This document shows positions 33,619 through 47,691 of a stretch of DNA of 64,000 nucleotides, in pieces. The DNA comes from Phoenix dactylifera. Taxonomy: Eukaryota > Streptophyta > Magnoliopsida > Arecales > Arecaceae. Below the pieces are notes generated by a model that was not told the origin of the DNA, searched no databases, and saw only the letters and a list, made by a program, of their open reading frames with translations. How positions within the stretch are numbered: position 1 is the stretch's first letter; each line of letters opens with the position of its first letter. Where the stretch lies: the NCBI RefSeq assembly GCF_009389715.1, contig NC_052404.1, positions 9,680,480 through 9,744,479 of the forward strand, given 5' to 3'. The translations under genes were made by a program, and so were the position numbers.

Positions 33619-36600
33619 AGCTTCTGCCAAGGTTTTACTAGATCCTTACTGATTTTATTGTTCACGAAAAATGATTGTTCAACAGGTTCCTTTTTTTTGC
33701 ATGGTAATGTGCCTCTCTTGCGTCCCCTTTATGCTGGAATAAATTGAGAATTACTGCCATACTGTAATATATAATCTGCACTTTTCCTCAGTTCTCTTAA
33801 AATGGAGATGTTTTGTTTTGGTTTCAGCATGGTCACGTGTTTGAGGACAGTCCTCTTTTGGTTGAGTTAATTGCTTATCTCCTATTTTTCTTCCACCTGT
33901 TGTTTTAGATAATAAACTCAATTAAAGCCAGTATGATGATTTTCTTAATTCCTAATCTTCTAGTGATCAAAATTGTCAGGTGAGTGGTCTACACAGGGTA
34001 TGATGGTCTAATATCCTGTTTCTATAGTTGACAAAGTAGTTTAAACCAAAAAAAAAAGGCTTCTTTTGTATAACTTTTAGGAGCTTAACACTCAAATGTG
34101 GTTACCACCCTCTTCATCTATCAACAAATCTGAACCCAGTTGGTGAATTATAATATAAGGGATCATCCATTTTAAAAGACTAGTTTGGTGAGTTGATCCT
34201 TTTAAGAGATGTTCTTATCAGAAAACTCAGTAATCTTTCGTAGCTCATGTATTAGGTAGTTTGTAGAGGAGAAATTTTCTTAGAAATTCGCATATGCTAT
34301 TGCTTCTATTATTAAATATTCTGCAGGGAAAATGTTAAAGCAGTAAATCCAGAATAGTATTCATGAATGGTAATAGGCTTGGGTGTTTTTATTTTACCGC
34401 ATTCTGGAAATAACTTATATACTATTATTGCCAGGTTAGATTGGACTCACAGTCAGATCCAGGAAGCCCAATCTACCAAATATGTTAATGTATCATCTCC
34501 TCCTGTGATGATGTTGTAGGAGATTAGATCAAACTTTACATTATCAATATGTAATGGTCTGGATGTCTCTTTCATCTCTGGTCCAGCAGGGGACTTTCTG
34601 CCTTGTATAATTCAGAGTTCTGAAAGAATTATGATGCAGCATGTTAATGCAACAAATTCAATTTTTTTTGGAGCAAAATTAGGTTTTCTTTTTTCCCAAT
34701 TACCTTTGAATTCTAGTTTGCAAAATTAGCCTACTTAGCCTTAATGATTGTCATTACAGTTTCATGGAAAGGTGACAGGATAACCGAAAGTTACGAGTGT
34801 TAAATTCATTGTTGCATAGACATATAAGAATTTTTGACAATACAAGCCACCTAGATAGTTGTATGCTTGCAAAACAAATGTAAAGCCACCTAGATATATT
34901 TATGCTTGCGAAAAAAAATGCATTTTTAATGTGAAATCCTAGAGCCAGCAGAGTGAACTATGGAATAACTGGTTTAAAGCTTTGTAGTTTGACAAAGTTC
35001 CATGTTTACTCTGTTTATAGACCAGGCAAAGTACAGGAGCAATGCCTGCCTAAGCTTCACTCATCAAACTCAAGCGTCACGGCACTTCTGGAGTTTGTCA
35101 TGGAAATTGCTGAAGTGTGTTGAATTATGTTTAATCAAAATATCCCAGTTGAGGTCACGAACGTCTGCAGGCCTATAACTTACCCTTCTACCTCAGTGAT
35201 AAGGAAATGCTGAGGTTCCATTTTGGTGGAAGCACTCATACATGAGAGAACTAACTTATAGTAGGAGAAACTTTAGCGGCCAAATAACTTTGAAATTTGT
35301 TGTATGTGCTCCCATGGGAAGCCATTTATTCTTGGAGGGCTGTACGAGGGTAAGTTTCCCATATATGAGGCGGATTATGTATGTGAAGCAGATTATTATG
35401 GTTTGAGATCATTTGGCGATTATGATAAGTTTGAGGGACTTATAGGGATAATTTGAGACCACCTGACTTGACATTGAGTTTCCCATACCCTAACTTGAAG
35501 ATAGCCTGGCTTTAAATTTTACACATTTTTTTTATTGGATTAGATTAAGTTGGGTGAGGCTCAATTGGGTCGCACCATATATGAATTTAGTTCTATGCCT
35601 ACATTGTAATTTTGGTTGGATTTTTGTCACTATGGGTTGGGAGCTTCATGGTAAAATGTGCTTCAAGTAGGTCGGAGAGAACTAAAGAAGTTTTGATTGG
35701 GTTAAGGCTGGCTTATGTTGCTAATCCTTCATCTTAAACCAGCTAGACCTTAGATTGGACTCACATTTTCATCCTATGCCAGACTTAGATATAGCTAAAT
35801 CTGACCCTGACCTTGTGTTTGATTGGATCATGTTTGAGTTAACCCATCCTGAGTTGCCTCTTTTTTTTTTCCTTTTATTTTTTCGCTGAATTAAGAGGGC
35901 CAGTGCTAAGCACATGCTATACGAGTGGGAGAATGCATTAATGGCTGTAAACGCATCCAACTAAAACTTCTCTTTCTTTTTATTTTCTGTTTCTCGGTAG
36001 ATACATCCTTACTTTTGGCTAGTATAATTCTCATAATGAGTGTAGTTTTATACACATGCAGAGAAAACATGTATGTAGAGAAGAGAGAAGATATTATATT
36101 GCGCGTCCACATCAATCTAGGCACACTCAATGCGCATGAAAGAAAATGTGAATGGCTTCAGCTGCAGACTGCATCTGATTAAAGTTTACCCCACTTTGGC
36201 TAGTGTATTCCTCGTGTATTTCTTAACGTATGGATCTATTTCAATATTCTTCAAGAAAATATGTGTGATGTCAGAATGATTTTAAGGCTATAGAATAGCA
36301 GATGTAGAAAATTTATATGGCGTTCTGTATGTGACTTCACTGCAATATATACTTACTAAAGAGGGTTGCATTTAAAAATAGTCACATCAAGCTTGAACAG
36401 TCCCGCAGAGACTAGTTCAAACAAAACAGTACACGATAGTAGAAAGGGCATGTCTCAGAAGAGATAAATATGCAAGAATTTTCTATGAAGGGGGTATTTG
36501 TGAAAATAAGCTTGAACTAGTCCCAGCATGCTGCATGACGAGATTAGTATAAACTTAATGCAGAATTTTTACAAGCAAATTCTCATATAATGTTGATATT

Positions 36601-37412
36601 ATACATCATTAAGTCCATCATGAGAACCACAGGAACCATTTCACGCATCACAATGCTAGAGTGAGTTTGTTTTTTTTTAAATAAAAAATCATCTAGGAGG
36701 GAGAGGAGGAGGAGCAGTGAGATTAAATCATACAAATCTCAGTTTTAAAGACATGAAAAGAAGGTCATTCTGCTTACTGTCTATACCTTTGATGCTGTTC
36801 TATTGTTCTGTTTTTATAGCATAACTCCTTTGTGCGGGTCTTCCATGGGCTTCTTCTCCAACATAGGAGCTGAAGATGATATTAGCGTTGCTTTCTCTCT
36901 TTATTTTGGATAAAGGAAAGCTTAAAATCAGCTACATCTACACTCTGTCGGTGGATGAACCGGATGTATCAAAAGCCAAAAGACTCCACGGATTCTTTTT
37001 ATGAAACCCTTTGTACCTTACTTATTAAAAAAAAAAAAACCTTTGTACCATTCCTCAACGAACCAAATGCTGCGACTTTGTTAAAGTGTAAGAGAAAGGG
37101 AAGGGGGCACCAGGAAGTAATAGTAAATACTATAGTATGTATGTATGTGTGTATATATATATATATGTATGGATGTAATGATAGTAAAGGGAAACCTGAC
37201 TTCTTTGGTCCCTCAACATGATTGCTTTACTGTGAATAATCTTATCTGGCTCCTAAAAGAATTTTGTTTTTATGTTATGGATCAGGGTCTTTTTCAGTGA
37301 AATAGAAATTGTCACTATAAGCCTTTAAGTTGTTCTTTTGCAGCTTAGCAGAACTATGTTAATTAGTTTCTAGAAAGTACTTAATATTTGTTCCTTTTTT
37401 CGGTGGACATTT
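33619..37412. other. Gene-poor intergenic DNA
   Basis: 3' UTR of SGF11, then AT-rich sequence. No domain-bearing ORF found. A TA/TG microsatellite lies near 37134-37170. The 35520-35860 stretch, with GGTTGGG and ACTTGAG-type motifs, resembles 39040-39330 and may be old retroelement debris, but no parts can be named. Confidence 0.4.
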
Positions 37413-37696
37413 AGGGCCTGTTTGGCATTTGTTTTTGTATTTTTGCTTCTTGGTAGAGTGATCAAATACTAGATGGAGATTGATATTGCACATAGCATTT
37501 GCATGAAGCTTTGGTTATCCCTTAGTTGTATTTTCACTCTTTTTGGAAAGCAGAAAGCAAAAGATCTTTTCTTCCAAAAACTCTCAAAATTTTACAGTCC
37601 ATGGCGTAAAACAAAAGGCTTTCAATCAAATCCCGTCCATTCTAGCTCATTCTTCTTATTGAGTTTTTGAAAACAAATGCAGGACCAGATGGCCCT
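37413..37696. mobile_element. Possible hAT-like MITE
   Basis: The left end AGGGCCTGTTTGGCATTTG and the right end, read on the other strand as AGGGCCATCTGGTCCTGCAT, form an imperfect inverted repeat, each followed by a TTTGTTTT-like tract. Immediate 8-bp flanks GGACATTT and TAATATTT agree in 5 positions only. A longer repeat CTTAATATTTG occurs just outside, ending at 37390 on the left and starting about 37695 on the right. The element has no coding capacity. Confidence 0.45.
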
Positions 37697-40600
37697 TAAT
37701 ATTTGCGTTATGTGTGAGATGAAAACCAGGGAAATTGGATACCCCTTCATGGTTAGATCTGATGTGGCTATTCCTCCTGAGGTTATTTCCTGGATCAGAT
37801 AAAGTCCATGCAGCATCTTTTCTAAGCTATTCTATCAGCTGTTGCATAATATGATGCTTGAGGAAGTCACACGAGCACAGACTAGCTATGTTCTGGTGGA
37901 GGATTTCGAGCAACATTTGTATGCTCATCTTGCACAAAAATCTTACACCTACATTTTTGCAAATGATATACAACATATTGGCTCTAAGTTTAGACATGTA
38001 TTCACTGAAATTAGGAAACAAACTAATAGTTAACATTCCAATAATTTAGGGAATACGGATGACCATCAGCTATAGCGATCATGACCCCCCAAAGTAGTTC
38101 TTTCAGGTGTAAGGTTGGGGGATGCAACATTGTGCTGCTACTTTCAGCAGCATCTAGATGACATCTTTTGGTAGCAACATTGGAGTGATGCAAAATTTGC
38201 ATCCACGGCCCAGATTTAGAAGTACGGAGTCAATTATCGTATGTCTGGGGTGAGAATCGCAATTTGGGTATATTAGATCAAGGTAAAGGCTACTTGGACT
38301 CAAACAATAAATAAACAATCAAGTCATATCCACCTCTAATTTGAAAGAATGTAAGTAAAAAAAAAAGTTTAAATCAAAATTAAATCTTCCAATTCTCCGG
38401 ACTAGTTCAAATTGAATGGAAGTCCGACTTACATGTAAAAGCAGAGGAGGCAGAAGAGTAGGAAACTTTTGACATAAGAGACTCCTCCATAATTTTGATA
38501 CATGAAAGGGGTTTATTTGTAAACATGCCCGAACTATATCTGAGCTAGTCCTCCCGGCAAGCATGCCGAGACCTGTTGAAGCCTCGAAGACTTGATGGGA
38601 GCAATTTTACATAAAACACCCTGAACGTTGTTGATATTATGTAAAATATGTCGCTCACGACTCATGGTAGGACTTTCGCATTAGTTTGAACCTGGTATTA
38701 CCTGGTACGTGGCTTGCATAAGGATAGGATTCGAAAATATGTCATAAAAATTAAAAATATATTTTGATCATATAGTTGGCTCGTGGAATCTAATATCCTG
38801 GGTAAAGAAAATCGAAATCCTTTGATCAATAAAGAAGGAGATGAACATCTCGAGTTTTATATAGGACTCGCATGTTTTGAGAGATTTACAGAAGTATTGT
38901 CTCCCGGCAGCACGACTCATATTATGGAATCCCGTTCTCCACAGCCTACCAACTCCAAAATATGGAAACATATTTCAAACTGTCATATGATTTTGAATTG
39001 AATTAGATCAAAACTAATTAGTTGGGCTAAGTTTCAGTTGGCTTCATATCATATATAATTACGGTCAACCTGCGTTGTAGTTTGGGTCGGACCTGGATTG
39101 CATTGAGTTGAAAGCCTCATTATAGAGTATATACCTCCAAAGTAAAGCCAGAGCCTGCACTGGAAATTTTAGCTTTGGTTAAGCTGGCTTGGATTGATTG
39201 ACAAATCCACTTGAGTCCAACTAGGTTCGGAATTGCCTCCACAATTTTAACCTATACTAGGCCCGAGTTAAAACCTAATCCAAACCATCTGGGTGGACTG
39301 GATTTAACCCGGTTCGATTTAGATTATTAGGTTATTGTTGCTGCTTGCATTAATAACAAATTTAGTTGTTGGGCTCTTATCGAGATTAATTACATATATC
39401 AATGCTAGGTACGCATGATGTGAGAAAAAAAATGGTCGATATTCTTTAACATTTCTTCTCATCATTTACATTTTCTCTATAAGTGACTTAAATTTCTTAG
39501 TGGCGCTATATCTTCTTTCTCATCCTTCAAGAAAAAGATGAACAAATATGTGTGTCACGGTGAGGATGGAGGAGAGAGGGAAGGTGGCCATGGTGCCCAA
39601 TCCTTGTTAGATCAGGAAAAAAAAGAATCTCGAGTTTTTTTTTTGGCAACATAAGCCCTAAGTTTGTGCTAATCCCGGTAAGCTATGTGCCACGACTACT
39701 AGCACAAGATTAACATTAATATTTTTACACAGGACCCCCTAGTATTTGTATATATTACATTCATATAATATGCCATTTAAATGCGTAGCATTCAGTCTGA
39801 GTATTCGATGATGAATTTGAATGTACGTGTGTAGCAATTACTGACTACTTTTGACACAAGTCCAGGCTAACTTGGTGTTCTGACTCAGTTAACATATAAT
39901 TCGAACTCACAGATCACAAGACAGCATGTCCTAGTGAAATGCTGACCATTGTCAAGTATAATATCAACCATGCAGGTCTTCTTAAAGAGAAGGAAGAATT
40001 ATGTTAAATGTTCTAAAATTTTTGAAACATGAGAATAAAAAAATACTATAAAGCTCATAATGCGGGTGATTTATCTGTTTGGCTGCGTTTTGTTCTGAAA
40101 TAACAAAAAGTAATAAACCTATCTTGCAGTGATAGGGCTTTTTCGAGGCCTTATGCATGCTCTATTCTGAAGCTAAATGCCGCCTCGGTGCCGAGTTAGT
40201 TTATAAGAGTAGCTCTGACGGTTCTTTGATATGGATATAAAATCTTTTGAAGGGTCGACAAGCTCTAGCCGGTCTATCTAACTAAAGCTGCACAGAGGTT
40301 TCATGCACAAAACATCAAAGCATGCTTGAGTAAGGGCATTCCTATGAATCTAGGAGATGCTAATAGATGTCCTTCAACGCATCTAATTTAGCTATATTTA
40401 TCTTGCCCTGTTCTCTACTTTTACCAAATTGTTATTGATCTCCTCTAGCACATACGTTGGCCTATATTTCACGTTAATTTTGTGGATCACATTTCATTTG
40501 ACATGTTCTTGTTGCATATAAATACACCTTTCTTGGCATATGTGATGGAAACTGAAGCGAAAGCATCTATATTCCACTCTTTCGTAAGTTTATCATCTTG

Positions 40601-41798
40601 AAATTCTGTGTTGAAAATAAAGAGAAATATTAAATGCTCATATCTGTTTTAACAACAAAGAAATAACCAGAGTCACACGTCCTATGCATATGAGAGATGG
40701 TTCATATATAAATCCCAATATTCGGAACAGAAAACTGAAGGTTGTTCCAAGAAAAAAAAGTTTCAGAAATATAAAGAAAAAGAAGTTCTTGTATCATAGA
40801 TAGATATTATGCGATCGAAAATGCTAACGCTAATAAATCTCAACTCAGAACACATTAATCTCGTTATAGCATCAAGACCATGGTGCATATTGTCGCATTT
40901 CCATGCAACCAAAAATATCGTGCTGGGAAATGTTTGCTTCGTCTGCGTCCAAAAATATATATCTGTGCTGGGAAATTAAACGTTTGTTTGCGTCTCCGCT
41001 GCGCCATTCCCAGCTGCCAACTTTATCCATTCACAACAGCATACGGCGGCAACCCAACGGGATAAGAGTCATAAGACCCGAGAAGCCCATTCCCGGTCGG
41101 CAAAATCCACCTCGCAACCTCTCATATTACGGCGGGCCGAGAATATTTAGTTTTTTTAGAGGAAGAGATGCCAATGGCTACGTAAAGGGGAGACGAATGG
41201 GAAGAGCACGTTTGGGGAGCGTGTAAGTCCCAAGGTGATTAATTGAGACCGCGCCTAAATTCTACTGTCCCTTTCGAAGGAGACGACCTCGCTTATTCCC
41301 GAGGCCCCCCTCTTCGCGCATCTCACTAACATCACTCTCAGCCGAATGACTCTCGCATGCACGCGCTCTCAACTCATCTTCTCCATGCTACCAAGATTTT
41401 AAACTCCAAGGTATGACATCACCCCCAACCCAAAGTACCACTGCTACGGACTCTTGGCTTCTTTGATCACTTCTTTCTTCTCTCTTGCTGTGTTTCGGTC
41501 TCGCTTGTTTTGTTACTTTACTAGACTGCATTGATAGCAGGTTTGAGTCCAGATACTATCATTGAAGAAGAGCTAGGGAAGACCCAAACGAACTTGTTTG
41601 TAGATGTGGGTGTGTGTGTGTATATATTATATACACTTAATTTCCAACCAAGCAACTGAGTGCAGGTTGGAAGAATCCAAAACTGGCAAGCCCTTACAAG
41701 CTACTAGTACCAAAATATCTGTTGTGCTGCTATTCTTTAATCTCTCTCACTCATCTGCCAAGCAATAAAGGCTGAACCCCAAGAGGAGGACTTTTCCT
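37697..41798. other. Gene-poor intergenic DNA
   Basis: No gene recognised on either strand. Stretches at 38520-38700 and 39640-39790 share a layout (CCCGAACT / CCCTAAGT, then TTTTACA(T/C)A(A/G)(A/G)AC followed by ATATTA-rich sequence) and may be two old copies of one repeat. Upstream of ABI4 the sequence becomes GC-richer from about 40990. Confidence 0.35.
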
Positions 41799-42011
41799 GT
41801 GCGTCTTTCTATTAGTTTAATGCGCGATATATGTCCACCGCCCTTCCGCTCCATAGAGGAGGTAAAGGATCCTACCCCACCGCAACGTTCCGCCCCTCAC
41901 CTCCCATCCCATCCTCCCGAGAGCTTTCCTCCTTCCCATCACCCGAGGCTGCCGTCCCTCTGCGCCCAACCACCTCCCCCTTCCCTTCTTTTCTTTCGGG
42001 TATTTCCGGAA
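41799..42011 (+). promoter_or_regulatory. Leader of ABI4, open in frame with the CDS
   Basis: The 213 bp before the preferred start contain two in-frame ATGs (41799, 41820) and no stop, so an N-terminally extended product is formally possible. The encoded residues are Pro/Ser/His-rich and unlike known ABI4 starts; CT- and C-rich composition fits a leader better. A TGTATATATTATATACAC stretch near 41617-41637 may hold the TATA box. Confidence 0.45.
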
Positions 42012-42899
42012 ATGGATGGTGGGCAGCCTCCTCCCCCGATAGAACAGTACTCTCTTTCCATTCCCGGTAGCCCCAGCAGCACCACTACCAGTAGCTCCGC
42101 CACCGCCGCAGCCGCAGCCGCCGAAGCCTCCGGCGGTGGCGGCGGAGGGAGTTCGAGCAGCAGCATCAGCAGCAGGAAATGCAAGGGAAAGGGAGGACCG
42201 GACAACGGGAAGTTCCGATACCGGGGGGTGCGGCAGCGGAGCTGGGGGAAGTGGGTGGCGGAGATTCGGGAGCCGAGGAAGCGGACGAGGAAGTGGCTCG
42301 GGACGTTCTCCACCGCCGAGGATGCAGCCAGGGCCTACGACCGTGCGGCGCTGGTTCTTTATGGTCCTCGCGCGCAGCTGAATCTCCAGCCCTCCTCCGC
42401 CGCCGCGACAGGCGGTGGATCTTCCTCGTCCTCCTCGACGTCCACCCTTCGTCCTCTTCTCCCCCGTCCCTCGGGCTTCCCCTTCCCTCTCCTCCCTTCC
42501 TCATCCTCCCCCTATGCCTTCCCTCCTGTAATGTACTCCAACCCAACGGAGAGTACCATCATCGCGCATGGGCCAATCGGCTCCAGCAGCGGCGGCGGTT
42601 ATCAGTACTGCGTGCCCATCGAGCAGGGACGGGTGGAGCATGGACCGGTGGTGCCGGCCCCTGCGCCTGCGTCTGGGCCAAGCCATGTCGTCGGGGCCGA
42701 TACTGGTGTACACGAGGACATCAGCTCCCTTGCCGGGTCGGTGAGCTCGAGCCTGTCGCTCTCCAACCAGCCTGTGGCGCCGGTGGAGGCCACGACATCA
42801 ATGCCGCTCGTGTCATCACCGGTGTGGAATTATGATGATTATGCTGAAGCAGCTTCTTCCTTGTGGGATGATGGAGATCCCTTCTTCTTCGATCTATGA
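42012..42899 (+). CDS. ABI4: ABSCISIC ACID INSENSITIVE 4-type AP2/ERF transcription factor, single exon
   Basis: 295 residues from the ATG at 42012 ([19 protein letters not shown]). A Ser/Ala/Gly-rich N-terminus leads to the ABI4 signature [20 protein letters not shown] and one AP2 domain, residues about 69-127: [50 protein letters not shown], with the DREB-type valine in WVAEI. Downstream are the ABI4 landmarks TLRPLLPRP and [16 protein letters not shown], and an acidic/aromatic tail ending [13 protein letters not shown], likely the activation region. By family knowledge it binds CE1-like CACCG elements and acts in ABA and sugar responses of seeds, seedlings and plastid signalling; it is nuclear. 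Intronless, as ABI4 genes are. Very GC-rich compared with its surroundings, common for monocot intronless genes. Several ORFs in other frames are shadows. Confidence 0.95.
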   Translation: MDGGQPPPPIEQYSLSIPGSPSSTTTSSSATAAAAAAEASGGGGGGSSSSSISSRKCKGKGGPDNGKFRYRGVRQRSWGKWVAEIREPRKRTRKWLGTFSTAEDAARAYDRAALVLYGPRAQLNLQPSSAAATGGGSSSSSSTSTLRPLLPRPSGFPFPLLPSSSSPYAFPPVMYSNPTESTIIAHGPIGSSSGGGYQYCVPIEQGRVEHGPVVPAPAPASGPSHVVGADTGVHEDISSLAGSVSSSLSLSNQPVAPVEATTSMPLVSSPVWNYDDYAEAASSLWDDGDPFFFDL

Positions 42900-45800
42900 T
42901 GAACAAGAGCAACAAAATAGCTCTGCTGATACTACTATAGGATCGATATAGGGAGAATTAGGGTTTCTGCTATGCATGCATGCTTTGGAAGTATTCTTAA
43001 ACTGCATCATCATGTTTGCTGCATTGTCTATTTTTTTAATTAATAATTTTTTTATACTTTGAGACTTGAAGTACTTTGCTATTTGTTTTGTACTGCGAGC
43101 AAAAAATTGACACTTCCAACCTTCTAGTAAGTTTATGATCAAGAAAGCAAGCAAGCAGCAGTCCAAGTGATGAGGAGGAGACTGCACCAGATGACATAGG
43201 ATTAAGAGGGCATGCAAGCTAGAGCTGCAGTTTCGATCGTAGTTATATATGTATGAAGAGAACATATATATACTGCCTCTTAAAGTTTCTATTGCCTGGG
43301 CTCAGAGATTTAGCTATGCAGTGATGTTGGCACTACTCCTTGGATTAGGCCATGTTGGGTCCAGATAAAAGGTAGTACTCGTACCATGTTGTCTTGAGTC
43401 ATGTCATATACTTCTGTTCCTTCAATTTTCATATATCTCAAATTTGGTTATTTTTGCAGACCTTGTCATTCTTATCATTCTGGTCGTTACTCTCCTTACT
43501 AAGATTGAGGCTCGTTTGGATGCTATTCCCATGGTATTGAAGTGATGGCATTTCTACTATTTTACTAAATTTTGTAATGAATCTTGATGAGACAAAATAA
43601 AGACTTTCTGGAGGAATTTGCTGCCCACCATCATAAATACAGCATGCTAGAATTTCAAGTGAAATCTCGGAGGTTGTTGCGATTATGAAGATGCAACTGA
43701 ACTATATGTGCTATGGTTCAGATTATCATTTTTGACAGCGAATTGGATCATGTTACACATGCTTTCTCATTGATCTGTTGAAATTTATAGGGAAGTTTGG
43801 AACTTGTAGTATGCATGAATCGTTGCTATTTGCCCTTTAATTTTTGGAGGATGCCGCTTTCCAATACTGGAAGAATGGGATACGATCGATCATCTATCAA
43901 GAAGAGTAGAGAGCGGGTAATAGCCATTACCTTTACCATCAAAGGTGGTTGGTTAATTAATCAAATGGAAAGCGCTTTGTAAGACAACAAAGCAGCCAAC
44001 ACTAGCTCAAGATCTCGGTTTGTTTCTAATCCAATATGAAGTCTTGGATTCTGATATTTATAGCGGGCTCTGGAAGAACTGGAAGGCTGCTCTTGGATGG
44101 TAAATATCCCAACATAAACATGTCAAGAAATGAGGTGGCTGCATCTTTACCATATATATCACAAGGCAATCATGACATGTTTCCAGACCTTGAGTTCAAA
44201 TACAGTCTTATGTGATTTGATGAGTTCCATTCCATGCTATTCATGTGCTTGTTTATTTGATCAAAATGACAAGTAAATAATGTCTTGATGAAGTGGTTAT
44301 TCACTTTAAAAGATAAATGGTAGTGTTGAGGAGGGAAAGTTATATTTAGTTCATCTTTAAGAAAAGTTATGTCCAGTTGTTTGGGATTGTTAAATACAAA
44401 TTTGGAGGGCCTTGAAATTAATATCCTCATGGCAAGGTTCTTTTATTCTGGAAACTCGGTTAAGTACATCGATGTTGCCTGATACATAAAATTATATGTC
44501 GCTCACCTAGAGAGCTCTATGCAATCTTTATTGTGATAGTGGTAATTTTTCTTCTTATGACCATTTTAGTGGTAACTATTTCGCTGTCAGTGTCTTTTTA
44601 GGTTTGCCTCTATTTTTTTTTAATCTTTTTAGTTTTACCTTTAAACTGTATCCTGCATAGCCATTACACCATATAAATGTTTGCGATCACCAGTAATGTT
44701 TTCTAAAACATATTTTTTGTCAGTTTGTTCGTGACTCTTTTCCATAATTTGAAAAGAAGTATATTGATCCATACAATGTTGTCGCCTGTAGAAAATCTTG
44801 AGCATGTTTTATCACCTAATTAACTTATTGGACGAGTCAGAGTTTTATTCATTAAAAGGTGAGCATTATAATTAACAGGGGTTTGCAGGTGCAAGTATGT
44901 CAAGTAGGATTTTCTTCAAAGGAGGACATCGGCAGCAAGTCCGGAGCACAACAGTAGAGTCTATAGGGAAAACAAAGAAAAAATTTGAAATGTATAAACA
45001 TGCAATTTGGGCAACGAGAATAACCACTTGAAATGGTTTAGATTGTGAAGATCTTGATCAAAACAGTAAGACATTTTGATGACTATAATACATGTAAAAG
45101 GTTTTCTTTCTGGGTTTCTTTTTTGTGCCATTCAAGGGTTAACTGAAAGTAATTATTTCTAGTGTTATTATATGAAACTGCCTGATTTGAAAATACAATG
45201 AATTGATCAAAATTTTCTTTGGATACAAATGATTCTTGTGGCATGGTTTTAACTTTAATATGTTATCTCGTTCTACTTTTTGGTCATCCGTAGCAATCAA
45301 TAGCTAGCTCATTGAGCACCTGAAGGCTGTGTCTTCTTCGATCCATTTCCCCCTTAATAAAACAGTTTAATAATGTTGTCTTCAGTAGCATTAAGTCAGG
45401 AAATCCATATTTTTCAGAGTTTAACAGGTCTTTTTAAACAACTGTTTTGTGATAATTCATAACATGACTTTCTGATATTTCTTCAAATTGTCCTTGAAGC
45501 AACCAAGACAATAACAGCCCTTGTATTTTACAGTTCTTCCATTCTTAGCATGCATGACATGCATCGCTCATGGTTCCAATAGTTTAGTTTGTTCATGCAC
45601 CAACCAATTTTTTCATCAACATCACACAAGATGTATTATTGTATTATTATTTTTCGCAACATTTTAATTCTGAAGTAATCATTTCCTCAAAAAAGTTCCA
45701 CAGTAGTGTCAAGAAAGTAAAGTCACAAGTTTTTTTTCTCCTTCCATATTTTAGTACTGGTGTTTTTCAGTTTCATGACATTATCTTTTGTAAACTTTTT

Positions 45801-47691
45801 AGTATTTACTTGTAATGCGTACCGCATGTAGTCGCTTCGGTTTAATGCTTGTTATCATACCATCCATTTCTCACATGATACCTGAAGGCCTTTCTCTTTG
45901 TGTCCTTACCTGGGATTGTTAATATCGGAATATGATTATGTGTTTTTGATATACGTTTTATCATTTATAATATGATTGCAGAATACTTTTTTTTTCACAA
46001 AATAAGGGGGAGTTTAGATGGTGTTTTTGTAACTGAAAATATGCTTGTGGTTTCTTTCTTTACCTCACTTGTCCTCCCTCTCTATGTCTCCGAGTTGCTG
46101 CGATTTGAGCTTTCAAACTAAGCAGTGGATAGTTCTCTATGTTGCTCCTTGTGGTATGTCTGTTAATGCAGTGATGCCTCTGGTTGTTGAGACTTCCAAG
46201 TTCTCTGATTGTTTGGATACCTAGCGAAGATGTGTTCATCCATTGCTTATGTACAGATTGATGCGTATTGTGTTTGATGTGCTTTATTTTTCGAAAATTA
46301 TCACATTCTTCATTCCGGAGAGAGGGAGCCAGGGTTAGCCATGGATGGGCTTGGCCACCAAAGCCCTTCTCTTTTGGTCGAGATGTATGAGGAGGAGAAG
46401 ATAAAAAGGTCTGGTTTTCGGTTTGGTCGAATCTGGAGGTTGATTGTTTCCAATCCTTCTACTTTAAAGTTTACCGTGTTTGGGCTGCGGGCTGCACTGT
46501 TTTGGGCTTCCCGGTAACCACACTGTCTGGATTGGTAATATGGGTAGATATGGGTAGTCTGAGAATGGGACTGGGCTGGGCTTGTTGAGATCGCAATGTG
46601 CCGTTCTTTTTGTTCGGAATTGCACCCAGGAAATCCTATTAGGCTCATAAAAGAATGGTCAACATTGGCAACCTATTTGAAATAGAAGTCTTATGCCAAG
46701 GCCCGGACCTCTTAGCTGTTTGCAAACTAATTTGTCTCTTGTACGGCTCTGTTTAGTTTGGGAGATTTTTTTTTTCTCATTATAAATTTTTTTTAGGACG
46801 CTGTTGAGTATATGATATCCTAGTTTTTCCATAATAATTTATATTTGGTTGAGCATTTACTTTTTTTTAAAAAATTATATAAAATATCTATTATATCCAT
46901 AATAAAAAAATTATTCTATTCTATCGAGGGTATGTTTGAAATAAAAATTATCCTAATTCATGGAAATTAGACATTTCTATATCCCACATGAATTTTTTTA
47001 TTATTAAATAAAAAAATATTATTTTTATAAAAAAGCTACTTTCGTATTTCTATTCTACGAAAGTCCAAGAAGATATAAGATCTTTTTTATCACACTTTCC
47101 ATCTTCTTTTTTTTTCAATGAACCAAATGAGTTTTTTATGAAAAAAAAATTCATACATAACAAGAAAAAGCTAATGTCCTGTGGAATGAAAATTATGATT
47201 TTTTTTCAAAAATATTCTTAAGCATCATAACCTTCTTAACAATTATTTAACCTTCAACAATTAAGAATATACGGTTTGAAATTTCTACAATATAAAAGAA
47301 TTATGATAATTTTAATATAAATATATTTTGATAATTACCATAGTATAACAGGGGAGAGCTTCTGAAGGTACCAGTCTGGATCATCAATTTTTTTTGGTTG
47401 AATCCTGCCATCACTATGCAATCTATTGATTCACAGTTTCCCTGCAATCCATCCCTCATTGTCCTCCATATAAAGTTATAAACCAGTCATCCATCAATAA
47501 CTTCCGGTCCCGTTTAGCCAACCCTATCTCATCACCACACAATCCTTTCATCGAACAGCTTCGAAGCATTAAAATAAATATATCCCAAGACTTCCACGTA
47601 TATTCCCATAAATAACAACCATCCCTTTAATCCCCACTTTCTCGTTGCACGATGGTGGCCATTCCCCCTCTCTCACAAAAAACTTCACGTC
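42900..47691. other. Long intergenic stretch between ABI4 and ZIP6
   Basis: AT-rich with no recognised gene. 46740-47170 is very AT-rich and resembles 10620-11020 in motif order, so it may be an old non-autonomous DNA element of the same family; the candidate ends (CTCTGTTTAGTTTGG on the left, AACCAAATGAG on the right) are only weakly inverted. Nothing further supported. Confidence 0.4.
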
